NCBI RefSeq assembly: GCF_001870735.1
Contig: NZ_MORL01000018.1
Coordinates: 49,576-113,575, forward strand
Source: Arsenicibacter rosenii
GTDB taxonomy: Bacteria > Bacteroidota > Bacteroidia > Cytophagales > Spirosomataceae
DNA length: 64,000 nucleotides
Direction of reading: 5' to 3'
Position numbers and translations under genes: made by a program. The notes beneath the pieces are model-generated. The model made no database searches and was not told the origin of the DNA. It was given only the letters and a program-made list of their open reading frames with translations. Shown piece after piece: positions 1 to 8,130 of the stretch (position 1 is the first letter of the stretch; each line of letters opens with the position of its first letter).

Positions 1-574
1 ATTGGCTGCCAACCCTGAATCGTCTTACCTGCGTAGGTCCCGGGGCCAGCCAGACCACCTGCACAAGTTCTCTGGCAGTAGCCACCCACACCGACCGGTT
101 GCTGTCGCAGGTGATCGCCGCAATTTTCTGACCGGCCAGCTCAGGCAGACGGGTTACCCGGCCCGTCATCGGATCGAGCCGGCCCAGCCCGTCGGCCGTT
201 CCGACCCAGATCTGATGGTTCGGACCTTCTGCCAGCGCTGTGATTTCGTCGTTGGGTAATGAATATTCGTTAAACGGATCGTTTTTGAAGGCCGTAATCT
301 GATAGCCGTCATACCGGTTCAGGCCGTTGCCGGTCCCGAGCCACATGTAGCCACGGCTGTCTTTCAACATACTCCGTACTTCACTCTGCGACAATCCGTC
401 GTCGACACTAAGCTGGTCCAGAAAGACACGGGCGGCATAGCCACGGGCCGTTATGCTGCGTGCAACAGAGGGGGGCGCCACGGGGCCGGAGCTGAGCTGG
501 CCACGCACCTGTTGACCAAAGAGCGGCATCAGCAAACCCAGACACAAACAAAGACAGAGGTAATAGTTTTTCAT
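1..574 (-). CDS. Two-component regulator propeller-domain sensor protein, N-terminal part
   Basis: Seen: an open frame from an ATG at 574 that leaves the window after 191 codons, so the C-terminus is missing. A cysteine/leucine-rich signal peptide covers about residues 1-25. It is followed by propeller blades with the typical pattern LSVDDGLSQ (residues 55-63), a SRGYMWLGTGNGLNRYDG-type blade, and a second blade ending WVGTADGLGRLD. Known: such periplasmic propeller repeats form the sensor half of hybrid two-component systems, or of histidine kinases and regulators, in Bacteroidetes, where they sense polysaccharides or other ligands. Inferred: this is the sensory N-terminus of such a protein; the kinase, regulator or LuxR output cannot be seen. 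It is divergent from the coiled-coil gene at 912. Confidence 0.85.
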   Translation of the reverse strand, partial: MKNYYLCLCLCLGLLMPLFGQQVRGQLSSGPVAPPSVARSITARGYAARVFLDQLSVDDGLSQSEVRSMLKDSRGYMWLGTGNGLNRYDGYQITAFKNDPFNEYSLPNDEITALAEGPNHQIWVGTADGLGRLDPMTGRVTRLPELAGQKIAAITCDSNRSVWVATARELVQVVWLAPGPTQVRRFRVGSQ

Positions 575-671
575 CAATGGGTGATTAAAATCCCGCGTTT
601 CACAAAGATACAGCCTATTTCCGGGCGATAAATCCCCCAATATGCGTGAAAGCGCCCCCCCGCCAAACCGG

Positions 672-679
672 TAAATTTG
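672..679 (+). promoter_or_regulatory. Bacteroidetes-type -7 box TAAATTTG
   Basis: Exact match to the TAnnTTTG -7 consensus of the Bacteroidetes primary sigma factor. No TTTG -33 element is visible at the usual distance. Transcription would begin near 686 and meet the hairpin at 755. Confidence 0.35.
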
Positions 680-754
680 CACTGTTCTTCCTCTTAAACG
701 CATACTGCTTTTTTCGCAGGGGAACGATTATTATTGTTTGGAAAAAATATTCGG

Positions 755-790
755 AAAAATAGCCTTGCCAGAGACAAGGCTATTTTTTTT
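755..790 (+). terminator. Factor-independent terminator upstream of the coiled-coil gene
   Basis: A 13-bp perfect stem (755-767 with 775-787), a 7-nt loop and a run of eight T. An A-run precedes the stem, so it could also stop minus-strand transcripts. It lies 5' of the gene at 912, so it ends either a small RNA or an attenuated leader. Confidence 0.75.
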
Positions 791-911
791 CGTACAAACT
801 GCTCCTTGTTTTGGTCCCATTGTCAAGTCCGCTGACCGTTTGTATGATTTCCTGAACAGGGTAAGCATGCAGCGAGTAATATTGTCATGTCACTTAAACG
901 ACTTAACGACG

Positions 912-1607
912 ATGCCTGAACCAGACAACAGTTTGGGGCGCAAAATTCTGAGTTTTTTCATCAAGGATGAGCCTGCGCCCAACGCACCCGCATCCGGCAC
1001 GCCCGCTCCGGCCTCACCCCAGTCACCGGCCTCCGCTCCTGCCACCCCTGCGCAACGACCCGTTTCTGCTCCTCAGCCGGCCGGTTCGATTGATACGAAG
1101 TTTGTTACGCATTTTGCTTCGGTGCTCGAAAAGGCGAACATTCAAGGGCCTGATTACTTTGAATTCCGCGAAATGCTCCGTAACCTGGCCGAACTGGGCT
1201 TAGACGAAGACAAGCGCTTTCAGGCAGCATGGGCCAGTTTCAAAACGCTGGGCGGAAAAGCCGATGTGTCTGTACTGACTAACACGGCCAGCCAGTATCT
1301 GACCGCGCTCGGTCAGGACCGCGATGCGTTTCTGAAAAGTGTGGAAACCGCACTGGCCGAACGTGTCGGCGGTTTGCAGAACGAGCAGAAGCAGCTTCAG
1401 GCGACCAACGAAGCACTGGCCAAACAGATTGCCGACTTACAGCGTCAGATGGCTCAGAACACCGAAAGGCTGAGCAAAATCAATGACGAGATTGACGAGC
1501 AAAGCTTGAAACTGACGCAAAACCGCAGCAACTTCGAAGCCACATACGGCAGCTTCACCGAACAGATCAAAGACGATATTCATAAGATTCAAACGTACCT
1601 GAAATAA
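912..1607 (+). CDS. Cytoplasmic coiled-coil protein with proline/alanine linker, function unknown
   Basis: 231 residues. No signal peptide or membrane segment is visible. The N-terminus (about 1-20) is followed by a low-complexity Pro/Ala/Ser linker (about 21-57), a compact helical segment (about 60-140) and a long heptad-like coiled coil rich in Gln/Lys/Glu (about 145-231). The ATG at 912 was chosen because longer in-frame starts (TTG 738, ATG 867) add residues unlike the rest, and 738 would put the terminator hairpin inside the gene. It precedes, in the same direction, a two-TM coiled-coil protein and a membrane-anchored Ppx-like protein; the three look like one functional unit. No family was recognised with confidence. 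Confidence 0.75.
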   Translation: MPEPDNSLGRKILSFFIKDEPAPNAPASGTPAPASPQSPASAPATPAQRPVSAPQPAGSIDTKFVTHFASVLEKANIQGPDYFEFREMLRNLAELGLDEDKRFQAAWASFKTLGGKADVSVLTNTASQYLTALGQDRDAFLKSVETALAERVGGLQNEQKQLQATNEALAKQIADLQRQMAQNTERLSKINDEIDEQSLKLTQNRSNFEATYGSFTEQIKDDIHKIQTYLK

Positions 1608-1612
1608 TTTGT

Positions 1613-1682
1613 GAATGAGTGGTTTAGTGATTGAGTGATTTTTTGTAACTCATATCAAAATCAATCACTAAACCGCTCATTC
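1613..1682. repeat. Long intergenic inverted repeat, GAGTGATTG type
   Basis: Arms 1613-1634 and 1661-1682 are 22 nt each with 21 complementary positions, separated by 26 nt. Arms are built from degenerate words like GAATGAGTG and TAGTGATTG. There is no T-run at the end, so it is not a classical terminator. Related structures lie at 15952-16016 and, with different words, at 19680-19774 and 21255-21344. Confidence 0.8.
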
Positions 1683-1700
1683 GCCCAATCACTCAATACT

Positions 1701-2726
1701 ATGGCATCAACTCCTGATTTTTCGCAGTTAGGCGGCGCAGACGACGATAAGAAACGCTCGTTCTGGAACCGCCCCGAAGGTGTAGCTGGTATGCTTTTCA
1801 TGCTGGCAATCGGCGGCGTTGTCCTGTACCGGATCAATGACATTCTCGAATTCCTGATCAAGGTCACCGAAAATACCTTGTATCTGGGCGGGCTTCTGGC
1901 GGTTCTGGGGCTTATCATCTTCCTCATTACGAGCAAAGACATCCGGACCGGTGTGTTCTTTCTGTTCAAATCGATGATGCGGTCCCTCACCGGAACAATC
2001 ATCCAGCTGAACCCGATCGCAATCATGAAAATCTATGTGCAGGATCTGAAAGATAAGCGCGAAAAAATGCAGAGCCAGATCAATCAGCTGGCGGGACAAC
2101 TGGTGAAGCTGAACAAAAAAATAAGCGAAAACAACGAAGCGATCAAGCAAAAGTTTGCCGAAGCCAACCGCGCTAACCAGATGACCGACCGCCCCGGCAT
2201 GAAAGAAGCCGCCTCACTGGCCAGCATCGAAGCCGCCGGCCTGCAGGAGATGAACGAGAAGCTTCTGCCCCTGCAACGCAACATGAAAACCGTACTGGAT
2301 TTCATGGAAAAGGTAAATACCAGTGCCGGTTATATCATCAAGGAGACCGAAATCAAGGTCAAACTGAAGGAAACCGAATACAACATTGTTAAAGAAAGCT
2401 CAAACGCCCTGCGGACAGCCATCAGCATCTTCAAAGGTGATCCTGATAAGAAATTCTACTTCGACGAGTCGATGGAATACATTCAGGATGACATGAGCAA
2501 CAAGCTCGGCGAAATGAAACGTGCCATGGACCTGTCCATGGATTTCATCAACGGCGTTGATATTCAGAACGGTGTCTTGTCAGACAAAGGGCAGGCCATG
2601 CTGGAAGCCTACAATAAAGGTGACTTTAAGCTGATCCAGCTCGACGGACCGGCACCGGCACCCGCCCTGCGACCAGGCGAAACCAGCCTGCCCAAAGACG
2701 CCGGTTACCGCAATCTTTTAGACTAA
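1701..2726 (+). CDS. Two-TM membrane protein with long coiled coil, function unknown
   Basis: 341 residues from the ATG at 1701; the frame stays open upstream to 1635, but that part lies in the inverted repeat. A short polar N-terminus is followed by two membrane segments (about 29-46 and 60-80), then a long charged, Gln/Lys/Glu-rich coiled-coil region (about 110-215) and a flexible Pro/Ala C-tail. The architecture, a membrane anchor plus large cytoplasmic coiled coil, recalls envelope-stress or membrane-scaffold proteins, but no signature motif of a named family is visible. It sits between a soluble coiled-coil protein and a Ppx-like protein, suggesting a shared membrane complex (inference). 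Confidence 0.8.
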   Translation: MASTPDFSQLGGADDDKKRSFWNRPEGVAGMLFMLAIGGVVLYRINDILEFLIKVTENTLYLGGLLAVLGLIIFLITSKDIRTGVFFLFKSMMRSLTGTIIQLNPIAIMKIYVQDLKDKREKMQSQINQLAGQLVKLNKKISENNEAIKQKFAEANRANQMTDRPGMKEAASLASIEAAGLQEMNEKLLPLQRNMKTVLDFMEKVNTSAGYIIKETEIKVKLKETEYNIVKESSNALRTAISIFKGDPDKKFYFDESMEYIQDDMSNKLGEMKRAMDLSMDFINGVDIQNGVLSDKGQAMLEAYNKGDFKLIQLDGPAPAPALRPGETSLPKDAGYRNLLD

Positions 2727-2733
2727 CCTAACC

Positions 2734-2791
2734 AGCCCCCTCTCCCCCGGGGGGCTCCTTTCACCAAACTTCTCCCTGCGGGGGCGGGGAG
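2734..2791. repeat. GC-rich intergenic hairpins
   Basis: Two successive GC-rich inverted repeats: AGCCCCC (2734-2740) with GGGGGCT (2750-2756), and CTCCC (2772-2776) with GGGAG (2787-2791). They fill the gap between two genes of the cluster and could act as mRNA-processing or partial termination elements; low certainty. Confidence 0.4.
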
Positions 2792-2804
2792 CCCTTTTCA
2801 ACAC

Positions 2805-3863
2805 ATGCAACGATTAACCGTAGCCGGCCGTCTGCTCATCACGGTCCTGATTTTAGCCGCCCTTTATTTTGGCCTGAAATACGTTGGGGGCGTCGATTTG
2901 CTGAAAAAACTGCAATCACGTCAGCAAACAACCGAACAAACGGATTCGCCGTCGATGCCGGGCAATAATGACGAAGCCAGCAGCGCATCCACAGACAATA
3001 CGGCCTCATCTGATAACAGTTCAGAAAGCGCATCGGAAGCCAGCGACAGCGGCCCCCGTAAGGCATTCGACTATACAGCGCAGGAACCCGTAGGCGGTAA
3101 GCTGAAAGGCGTAGTCGAACTGGGTGCCAGCGGTTTCAACTCCTTCATCGTCCGGGTTGACGACCAGAAACGCTGGAAACTCGAAAAAGCCGAATTCGGC
3201 AACAGCCTCGTCATCGAGAACATGGCAACCGATCAGGACATCCGCGACGGCCTGAAAAAATACATTGCCACCATGCTTGATTTTGGCGTTGGCGGGCGCG
3301 ACATCCACTTTGTGGTTAGCTCGGGGGCCGTCAAAGCCGAGGGCACGCAGAAAATCATTAAGGTACTGAAGTCGCTGAACTACTTTGTAAACACCGTTAC
3401 ACCGGAGCAGGAAGGCCGTCTGGCCCTTCGTTCGGTGCTGCCCGGCGATTTTGAAGACAAAGCGTTTGTCGTCGACATCGGTTCGGGTAATACCAAGATT
3501 TCGTGGAAAGAAGGCGGCGACATAACGGCCCTCGAAGCAGCCGGTTCGAAATACTTCCAGAACGGCGACACCGACCAGAAAGTATACGACGACGTATCGG
3601 CCAAGTCGAAGCAGGTGCCGTCGGCGAAACGGAAAACGTGCTTTATCATCGGCGGTATTCCGTTTGAACTGGCCAAGCAGGTGCGCAACGGCAAAGAGCG
3701 TTATACCGTTCTGAAAGCCCCCGGCGACTACAAAGGCGAAAACGCCAAACAAAAAGCCGGTATTAACATCTACAAAGCCATTGCGGATGCAACCGGCTGC
3801 GAGCAGTTTGTCTTTGACTGGGACGCCAACTTTACCATTGGCTACCTGCTGACGCTGAAATAA
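2805..3863 (+). CDS. Membrane-anchored Ppx/GppA-like (ASKHA fold) protein
   Basis: 352 residues. One N-terminal membrane segment (about 8-26) is followed by a Ser/Asp/Glu/Asn-rich linker (about 38-90) and a globular domain. That domain shows the ASKHA ATPase layout of exopolyphosphatase/GppA: a phosphate-1-like stretch VVELGASGFNSFIV near 104-117, then VVSSGAVKAEG, a TPEQEGRLAL segment matching the family's GEEEArL element, and phosphate-2 VVDIGSGNTKISW. Known: this superfamily binds and hydrolyses nucleotide, polyphosphate or pppGpp. The acidic residue normally in VELGxS-type loops differs from classical DIGS, so activity is uncertain. Inferred: a cytoplasmic or periplasmic sensor or phosphatase tethered to the membrane and partnered with the two coiled-coil proteins upstream. 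Confidence 0.7.
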   Translation: MQRLTVAGRLLITVLILAALYFGLKYVGGVDLLKKLQSRQQTTEQTDSPSMPGNNDEASSASTDNTASSDNSSESASEASDSGPRKAFDYTAQEPVGGKLKGVVELGASGFNSFIVRVDDQKRWKLEKAEFGNSLVIENMATDQDIRDGLKKYIATMLDFGVGGRDIHFVVSSGAVKAEGTQKIIKVLKSLNYFVNTVTPEQEGRLALRSVLPGDFEDKAFVVDIGSGNTKISWKEGGDITALEAAGSKYFQNGDTDQKVYDDVSAKSKQVPSAKRKTCFIIGGIPFELAKQVRNGKERYTVLKAPGDYKGENAKQKAGINIYKAIADATGCEQFVFDWDANFTIGYLLTLK

Positions 3864-3923
3864 GAAAACAACCGGCAGAACGGGCAGGAGAAACGTATCC
3901 CGCTCGTTCTGCCGGTTGTTTTC
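3864..3923 (+). terminator. Strong hairpin ending the coiled-coil/Ppx-like cluster
   Basis: Perfect 19-bp stem (3864-3882 with 3905-3923) directly after the stop codon; the arms begin with GAAAAC and end with GTTTTC. It separates the cluster from the next membrane gene. Confidence 0.75.
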
Positions 3924-3946
3924 CGCTATCCCTTTTCCTGCCTCTC

Positions 3947-4450
3947 ATGACCTTACGCGATCTGTTTCAGAGTGTTTCGGATAATCCGGGGCTGCTCATT
4001 TTATTGCTGTTACCGGTACCGGCCATTGCCTTTCTGGCGAACCTGTGGTCGGGGCAAACGGCGGAGGAAATCTGGAAATGGCGGTACGTTTATGCCGTTC
4101 TGGTTTACCTGGCCTGTATTCCGGGCATGTTTGCCGTTACGCTGAATATCTACCTCTTTCTGTTTGAGCGACAAAGCATCTGGGACATGAATCTGGTGAT
4201 TCAGGTACTGCCTATCCTATCGATGGTTGGTACGCTGATGCTTATACGCAAAAAATTACCATTCAGTTATGTGCCGGGTTTCGGCAGACTATCCGGCTTT
4301 CTGACCCTGATTTTTGCCGTTATGGGCATGCTGTGGTTCATTGACCGCACGCATATCTACGCGATTACCTACATCCCCTTTGCCTACATTGCCATTGGTT
4401 TTGTTGCGCTGCTGCTGATCATCCGTTTTGCCTGGCAACGGATTTTTTAA
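3947..4450 (+). CDS. Small polytopic membrane protein, unknown
   Basis: 167 residues with about five hydrophobic segments (around 14-32, 45-66, 83-103, 113-131, 137-158) and short polar loops. There is no signal peptide beyond the first TM and no conserved catalytic motif. Its start ATG lies 23 bp after the long hairpin and it is followed by another hairpin, so it is probably its own transcription unit or is cotranscribed by readthrough. Not recognised as a named family. Confidence 0.65.
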   Translation: MTLRDLFQSVSDNPGLLILLLLPVPAIAFLANLWSGQTAEEIWKWRYVYAVLVYLACIPGMFAVTLNIYLFLFERQSIWDMNLVIQVLPILSMVGTLMLIRKKLPFSYVPGFGRLSGFLTLIFAVMGMLWFIDRTHIYAITYIPFAYIAIGFVALLLIIRFAWQRIF

Positions 4451-4457
4451 ATACATT

Positions 4458-4489
4458 CCTTAGAGACGCAACATATTGCGTCTCTAAGG
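4458..4489. terminator. Terminator-like hairpin
   Basis: Perfect 14-bp inverted repeat (4458-4471 with 4476-4489) around a CATA loop, 8 bp after the stop of the membrane protein gene. No strong T-run follows on the plus strand. Confidence 0.6.
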
Positions 4490-4494
4490 TTACC

Positions 4495-4866
4495 ATGAAA
4501 CGAATCCTGCTCCTTGTCTTACTCGCTCTCAGCCCCTTGACAGGCTATCCGGAATGAGGGCATGACCACCATCAGTTTTTGTGGGAAAGCAAATGGGAAG
4601 TACTCCGTAAATTGCTTTCCGACCCGCTTTCGGTGCTCCATCCCTTCATTCTGCTGCCGATGGCCGGTCAGCTCCTGCTGCTCGTTGCTGCTTTCCGGCC
4701 AGGTACCCCGCGCTGGCTGATCCGGCTGGCGACGGGAAGCATTGACCTGTTGCTTTACTTCATGGCCATCATCGGCCTGTTCAGCCAGAACAGGCGCATT
4801 CTGCTGTCTACGCTGCCGTTTACAGCCGCCAGTGTACTGGCGTTCCGGGAGCTGCGGAAAGAATAA
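4495..4866 (+). pseudogene. Small secreted/membrane protein gene interrupted by an in-frame TGA
   Basis: An ATG at 4495 opens a clear signal peptide, MKRILLLVLLALSPLTGYPE, and hits TGA at 4555-4557. The same frame then continues without a stop for 102 codons to 4866 (HDHHQFLWESKWEVL..., then two to three hydrophobic segments). The only start downstream is a TTG at 4579, which would give a 95-residue protein without the signal peptide. Both sides of the stop make one sensible protein of about 123 residues, so this looks like a nonsense mutation (CGA to TGA is one transition) or a sequencing error. A true short form from the TTG cannot be excluded. Function unknown. Confidence 0.6.
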
Positions 4867-4915
4867 CCGGTCAGGACTTCTCTCCGCTTACGCGCTCCGG
4901 CGATAAGCGGGTTCA

Positions 4916-6322
4916 TTACCTCAGCCCGCAATACAGCTTCACAAAGGATACCCAGTCAGTGTTAAACGGTATAACGACATACTTCCCCTGCGGCGTTATC
5001 AGCACTTTAGTCGGGTAACCCTGAACAACATACGTGTTTTCAATCTGATTATCAGACATGGCAACCGGGAAAGAGAACTGTTTCTCGTTCAGGTACGCCA
5101 CTACCTTTTCTTTCACATCGCGGCAGGCTATAGTCAGAAACGAAAGCCGGTCCTTGTTCTGGGCCAGCATGGTATCCATGAATTTCTGCATAACCGGATG
5201 TTCCTTCCGGCAAGGACCGCACCACGTACCCCAGAAATCAACCAGTACCCATTTGCCGGCCTGCTGCTCAGCCAGATTCGAATATACCGTACCATCCAGC
5301 ATAGGGAGTGAAATTACCGGAGCCTGCTTTCCGCTTGCGTTGATGGCGTCAAGCCAGCAGGCGCTGAATGGTTTTCCGGCCGGAACCGTTTTATTGTAAT
5401 ACGCTTCCAGATTGGTTTTATATTGCGGTTCGGCCAATGCCATACTCAACAACATTGGCAACAAATTGACCTGCTTGTTACCGCTCTCTGTCAGATAGTC
5501 AATGTATACTGTTTTTAAGTCTTTTTTCGGGCGTTCTCCCCAGAAAAAGGCCATATCATAAAAATAGCCAGCCGAACGGTTTTTATCGGCGAGGTCCGGA
5601 CTATAGTCAAAAGCATTTTTCAGGTAGTTGCCTTTCAGCGTCGCATCACTGGTCTGTTGCGCTTTCAGGTAGTTGGTATAGGCAAACAAATACCTGTACC
5701 AGGCCCGCGTCTCCTGCATGTCTCTGGAAGACGTTTCGGTAACCGTCACCTGGTTACGGCTGAAGTTTGTATACAGCGTTTCCAGCAATTTATCCGACAA
5801 AGGCTTTAGCTCCGTATGCACAGACGTAAGCTGATAGATCAGTATGCCGAAGCGGCCCCGGTAGTTCTCGTAAAAGTCGGCCGATGATAGTTCATCCTGT
5901 ATAAAATCGCCGGTCAGCTGCTTCAGCATCTGCGGATCGTTTTCATATTGCTGTGCCTGAACCCAGTAATGCAATGGCCTTACGGTTTCGCGGATTTGCC
6001 TGGTGGTATCAGCAACCAGCCGTTTCAGGACGTCCCCCGTGAGTTGACGATACCTGATATAACGTTCTTCGGTTCTCGAACTTTTTTGAAATGCCTGCGC
6101 GATGCTATTGTACAACAAGCTTCGCCATAAGGCTATGTATCGCTTATCTGACCCTAATTGGCTGGCACAGTAGTATGCTGAATCAGCATTCGGCTTGTCA
6201 TAGATATAGGCCTGGTAGTTATTAAATAGCTCATAAGGGCTCACGGAAGCAGGCTTGCTTACCTGAGCCATGGCAAATAAAGCAAACAGAACGCAGGCTG
6301 TGGTTGTGAATAGTGTTTTCAT
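4916..6322 (-). CDS. Periplasmic TlpA-like thioredoxin-fold oxidoreductase
   Basis: 468 residues. Signal peptide MKTLFTTTACVLFALFAMAQ, a helical N-terminal region of about 320 residues, and a C-terminal TlpA/AhpC-TSA-type thioredoxin domain (about 330-468). The redox motif WCGPC sits near 367-371 and a cis-proline in GYPTK near 440. Known: such large Bacteroidetes TlpA-like proteins reduce disulfides of periplasmic substrates; the N-terminal region is usually family-specific. The minus-strand ATG at 6322 is the first codon of a good signal peptide. An A/T-rich stretch containing TATATTTA lies upstream, one base off the TAnnTTTG box. Monocistronic, divergent from the NTF2-like gene. Confidence 0.85.
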   Translation of the reverse strand: MKTLFTTTACVLFALFAMAQVSKPASVSPYELFNNYQAYIYDKPNADSAYYCASQLGSDKRYIALWRSLLYNSIAQAFQKSSRTEERYIRYRQLTGDVLKRLVADTTRQIRETVRPLHYWVQAQQYENDPQMLKQLTGDFIQDELSSADFYENYRGRFGILIYQLTSVHTELKPLSDKLLETLYTNFSRNQVTVTETSSRDMQETRAWYRYLFAYTNYLKAQQTSDATLKGNYLKNAFDYSPDLADKNRSAGYFYDMAFFWGERPKKDLKTVYIDYLTESGNKQVNLLPMLLSMALAEPQYKTNLEAYYNKTVPAGKPFSACWLDAINASGKQAPVISLPMLDGTVYSNLAEQQAGKWVLVDFWGTWCGPCRKEHPVMQKFMDTMLAQNKDRLSFLTIACRDVKEKVVAYLNEKQFSFPVAMSDNQIENTYVVQGYPTKVLITPQGKYVVIPFNTDWVSFVKLYCGLR

Positions 6323-6501
6323 GCGGAAGGGCCGGGGTTATTGGACAATTCCGTAAATATACACATGCCGCTGCCATATTACCTTATAGGTTTTCCACAT
6401 CAGCCTGCTTACCAGAACCTCGTTATCAGGGACAACTGCCTATTATTCAAAAACTTCTCCGCTTTTTTACCGTTAAACGTATACACTCAACCTGCATATT
6501 T

Positions 6502-6927
6502 ATGTTACCTAATGAAGAAATTGACCGGATTGTAAAGGCTCAGGAGAGCGCCGTCCGGCTTAAAGACATTGACGGTGCAATGAAGCACTATTCACCCGAT
6601 GTGGTGTCGTTTGACGTAGTCAGTACCTTGCAGAAACGTGGTATAAAAACCTGCCGCGAACGGCTGGAAAGCTGGCTGGCACAATTTCCGGAGCCGTTTA
6701 GCTACCATATTGAAACCCTTTCTATTACTGCAGATGAGGAGGTTGCCTTCTGCCATTCATTCAACCACGTGCTGGGTGATCTGGCAAACGGCAACCGCAT
6801 CGACATGCGCTGGCGGGCAACCACCTGCTTCAGCAGGATGAACGGTAAATGGCTGATTACGCATGAACACAGCTCCGTCCCGTTTGACCCCGAAACCGGT
6901 ATGGCCATTATCAAGGGAGATGCTTGA
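6502..6927 (+). CDS. NTF2/SnoaL-like domain protein
   Basis: 141 residues from the ATG at 6502; the frame extends upstream to 6313, but that part overlaps the divergent gene's 5' region and reads poorly. The pattern is that of nuclear-transport-factor-2-like proteins: a first helix with IDRIVKAQESAVRLKDIDGAMKHYSPD split over about 6-30, a central strand pair, and C-terminal strands with MRWRATTCFSRMNGKWLITH ending in SVPF (about 110-132). Known: related proteins (DUF4440/SnoaL_3 group) are small cone-shaped dimers, some with ketosteroid-isomerase-like activity, others with no known substrate. The Crp-type regulator follows in the same direction. Confidence 0.8.
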   Translation: MLPNEEIDRIVKAQESAVRLKDIDGAMKHYSPDVVSFDVVSTLQKRGIKTCRERLESWLAQFPEPFSYHIETLSITADEEVAFCHSFNHVLGDLANGNRIDMRWRATTCFSRMNGKWLITHEHSSVPFDPETGMAIIKGDA

Positions 6928-6939
6928 TTGGCCAGCCAG

Positions 6940-6980
6940 AATGAGCCGTATTGACATCTGCTTTACCTTTACGGCTCGTT
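6940..6980 (+). terminator. Possible weak hairpin terminator
   Basis: Arms 6940-6950 and 6970-6980 pair at 10 of 11 positions with a 19-nt spacer, in the gap between the NTF2-like and Crp-like genes. No T-run. Confidence 0.3.
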
Positions 6981-6996
6981 CCTGCTATTCTGATAT

Positions 6997-7572
6997 ATGA
7001 CCGATGCCCTGCTGAATCACATAAGCCGGTATATATCCTTGCCGGAGGAGTCTGCCGGAGAAATCAGCGTTTTCTTTACACCGCTCAGTCTACGGAAAAA
7101 GGAAAACCTGATGGAAGCAGGTCAGGTATGCCGTAACCACTATTTTGTGGTTAAAGGCTGTCTGCGGCTCTTTTTTATCGATGAAAAAGGGATCGAGCAA
7201 ACCATTCAGTTCGCCCTCGAAAACTGGTGGCTGGCCGACTATACGTCCTTTAGCAATCAGAAACCATCGGCTTTTTTTATTCAGGCCATTGAAAAATCGG
7301 AGGTTCTGGCGATTGATGTGCATGCACAGGAACGGATGCTACAGCAGTTTCCGGTGCTTGAACGATACTTCCGGATCATACATCAGCGGGCGCATGCCGC
7401 AGCACAATACCGGCAGCAGTATACGCATGACATGACACGGGAAGAGATGTACCTGCACTTTGCTCAGAGTTACCCTGAATTCGTGCAGCGTGTTCCGCAA
7501 TATTTACTGGCTTCTTTTCTGGGTTTTACACCGGAATACCTCAGCGAAATCCGCAGCCGGAACCGATCTTAA
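6997..7572 (+). CDS. Crp/Fnr-family transcriptional regulator
   Basis: 191 residues. A cyclic-nucleotide-binding-like beta-roll covers about 25-120 (CRNHYFVVKGCLRLFFID followed by an EQTIQFALENWWLADY element). A C-terminal helical region (about 145-191) ends FLGFTPEYLSEIRSRNR, the recognition-helix pattern typical of Bacteroidetes Crp-like regulators. It lacks the canonical cAMP-contacting residues that I could identify, so its ligand is unknown. It sits 70 bp upstream of an AhpD-like gene on the same strand; in this phylum such pairs are common, and the regulator probably acts on that gene. Confidence 0.85.
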   Translation: MTDALLNHISRYISLPEESAGEISVFFTPLSLRKKENLMEAGQVCRNHYFVVKGCLRLFFIDEKGIEQTIQFALENWWLADYTSFSNQKPSAFFIQAIEKSEVLAIDVHAQERMLQQFPVLERYFRIIHQRAHAAAQYRQQYTHDMTREEMYLHFAQSYPEFVQRVPQYLLASFLGFTPEYLSEIRSRNRS

Positions 7573-7641
7573 ACCAGTTTAAGATTTTCCTCCCTGCCTG
7601 TACCGACCTTTGCATGGTCATTCAACCAAACAAATAACACC

Positions 7642-8082
7642 ATGCAAAAACGCATCAATATTCTCGAAACACAACCACAGGCCACTAAAGCGCTCATGGC
7701 CCTGGAAGGATTTCTGGCCACATCGGGCTTATCTAAAACACACAAGGAACTACTGAAAATCAGAGCGTCGCAAATCAACGGATGTGCGTTTTGCCTTGAC
7801 ATGCATACCAAAGATGCGCTGAAATACGGCGAAACGCCGCAACGCATTTTTCTGCTGAATGCATGGCGCGAAACTGATCTGTTTACCGACGAAGAAAAAG
7901 CCGTTCTGGCGCTTACTGAAGAAGTAACCTTGATCCATCAGCACGGCCTGTCCGACGAAACCTATGAGCGGGTCAGTGCTTTTTTTGATGACCACTACGT
8001 TGCGCAGCTGGTGCTGGCGGTGGTAACCATTAACGCCTGGAACCGGATTGCCGTCAGTGCGCAACTGCCTGTACCTCGCTGA
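7642..8082 (+). CDS. Carboxymuconolactone decarboxylase / AhpD-like protein
   Basis: 146 residues. The AhpD core motif is present: C48 and C51 in NGCAFC followed by H55 in LDMHTKDAL. Downstream comes the helix with LLNAWRETDLFTDEEKAVLALTEEVT split around 72-98, and the ending TINAWNRIAVSAQ. Known: this group acts as a disulfide reductase or peroxidase-like scavenger rather than as a decarboxylase. Start ATG 7642 lies after AAATAACACC. A good hairpin terminator follows at 8101. Its regulator is probably the Crp-like gene just upstream. Confidence 0.9.
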   Translation: MQKRINILETQPQATKALMALEGFLATSGLSKTHKELLKIRASQINGCAFCLDMHTKDALKYGETPQRIFLLNAWRETDLFTDEEKAVLALTEEVTLIHQHGLSDETYERVSAFFDDHYVAQLVLAVVTINAWNRIAVSAQLPVPR

Positions 8083-8100
8083 CCATTCTCTTTTATACCA

Positions 8101-8130
8101 TCAGTTAAAGCCTGAACAGGCTTTAACTGA
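8101..8130 (+). terminator. Hairpin terminator after the AhpD-like gene
   Basis: Perfect 13-bp stem (8101-8113 with 8118-8130), loop GAAC, 18 bp after the stop codon. Confidence 0.7.

Larger units (their letters stand above)
575..911. other. Gene-free interval with promoter-like box and terminator
   Basis: No convincing coding region lies here. A reading frame from a TTG at 738 runs into the gene at 912, but it crosses a strong terminator hairpin and its first residues look unlike protein. The interval carries a TAAATTTG box (672-679) and a factor-independent terminator (755-790) on the plus strand, so it could encode a transcript of about 100 nt. Confidence 0.5.

Noticed and set aside
738..911. 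N-terminal extension of the coiled-coil gene from TTG 738
   Set aside because: It spans a strong terminator hairpin and its residues do not look like the rest of the protein.
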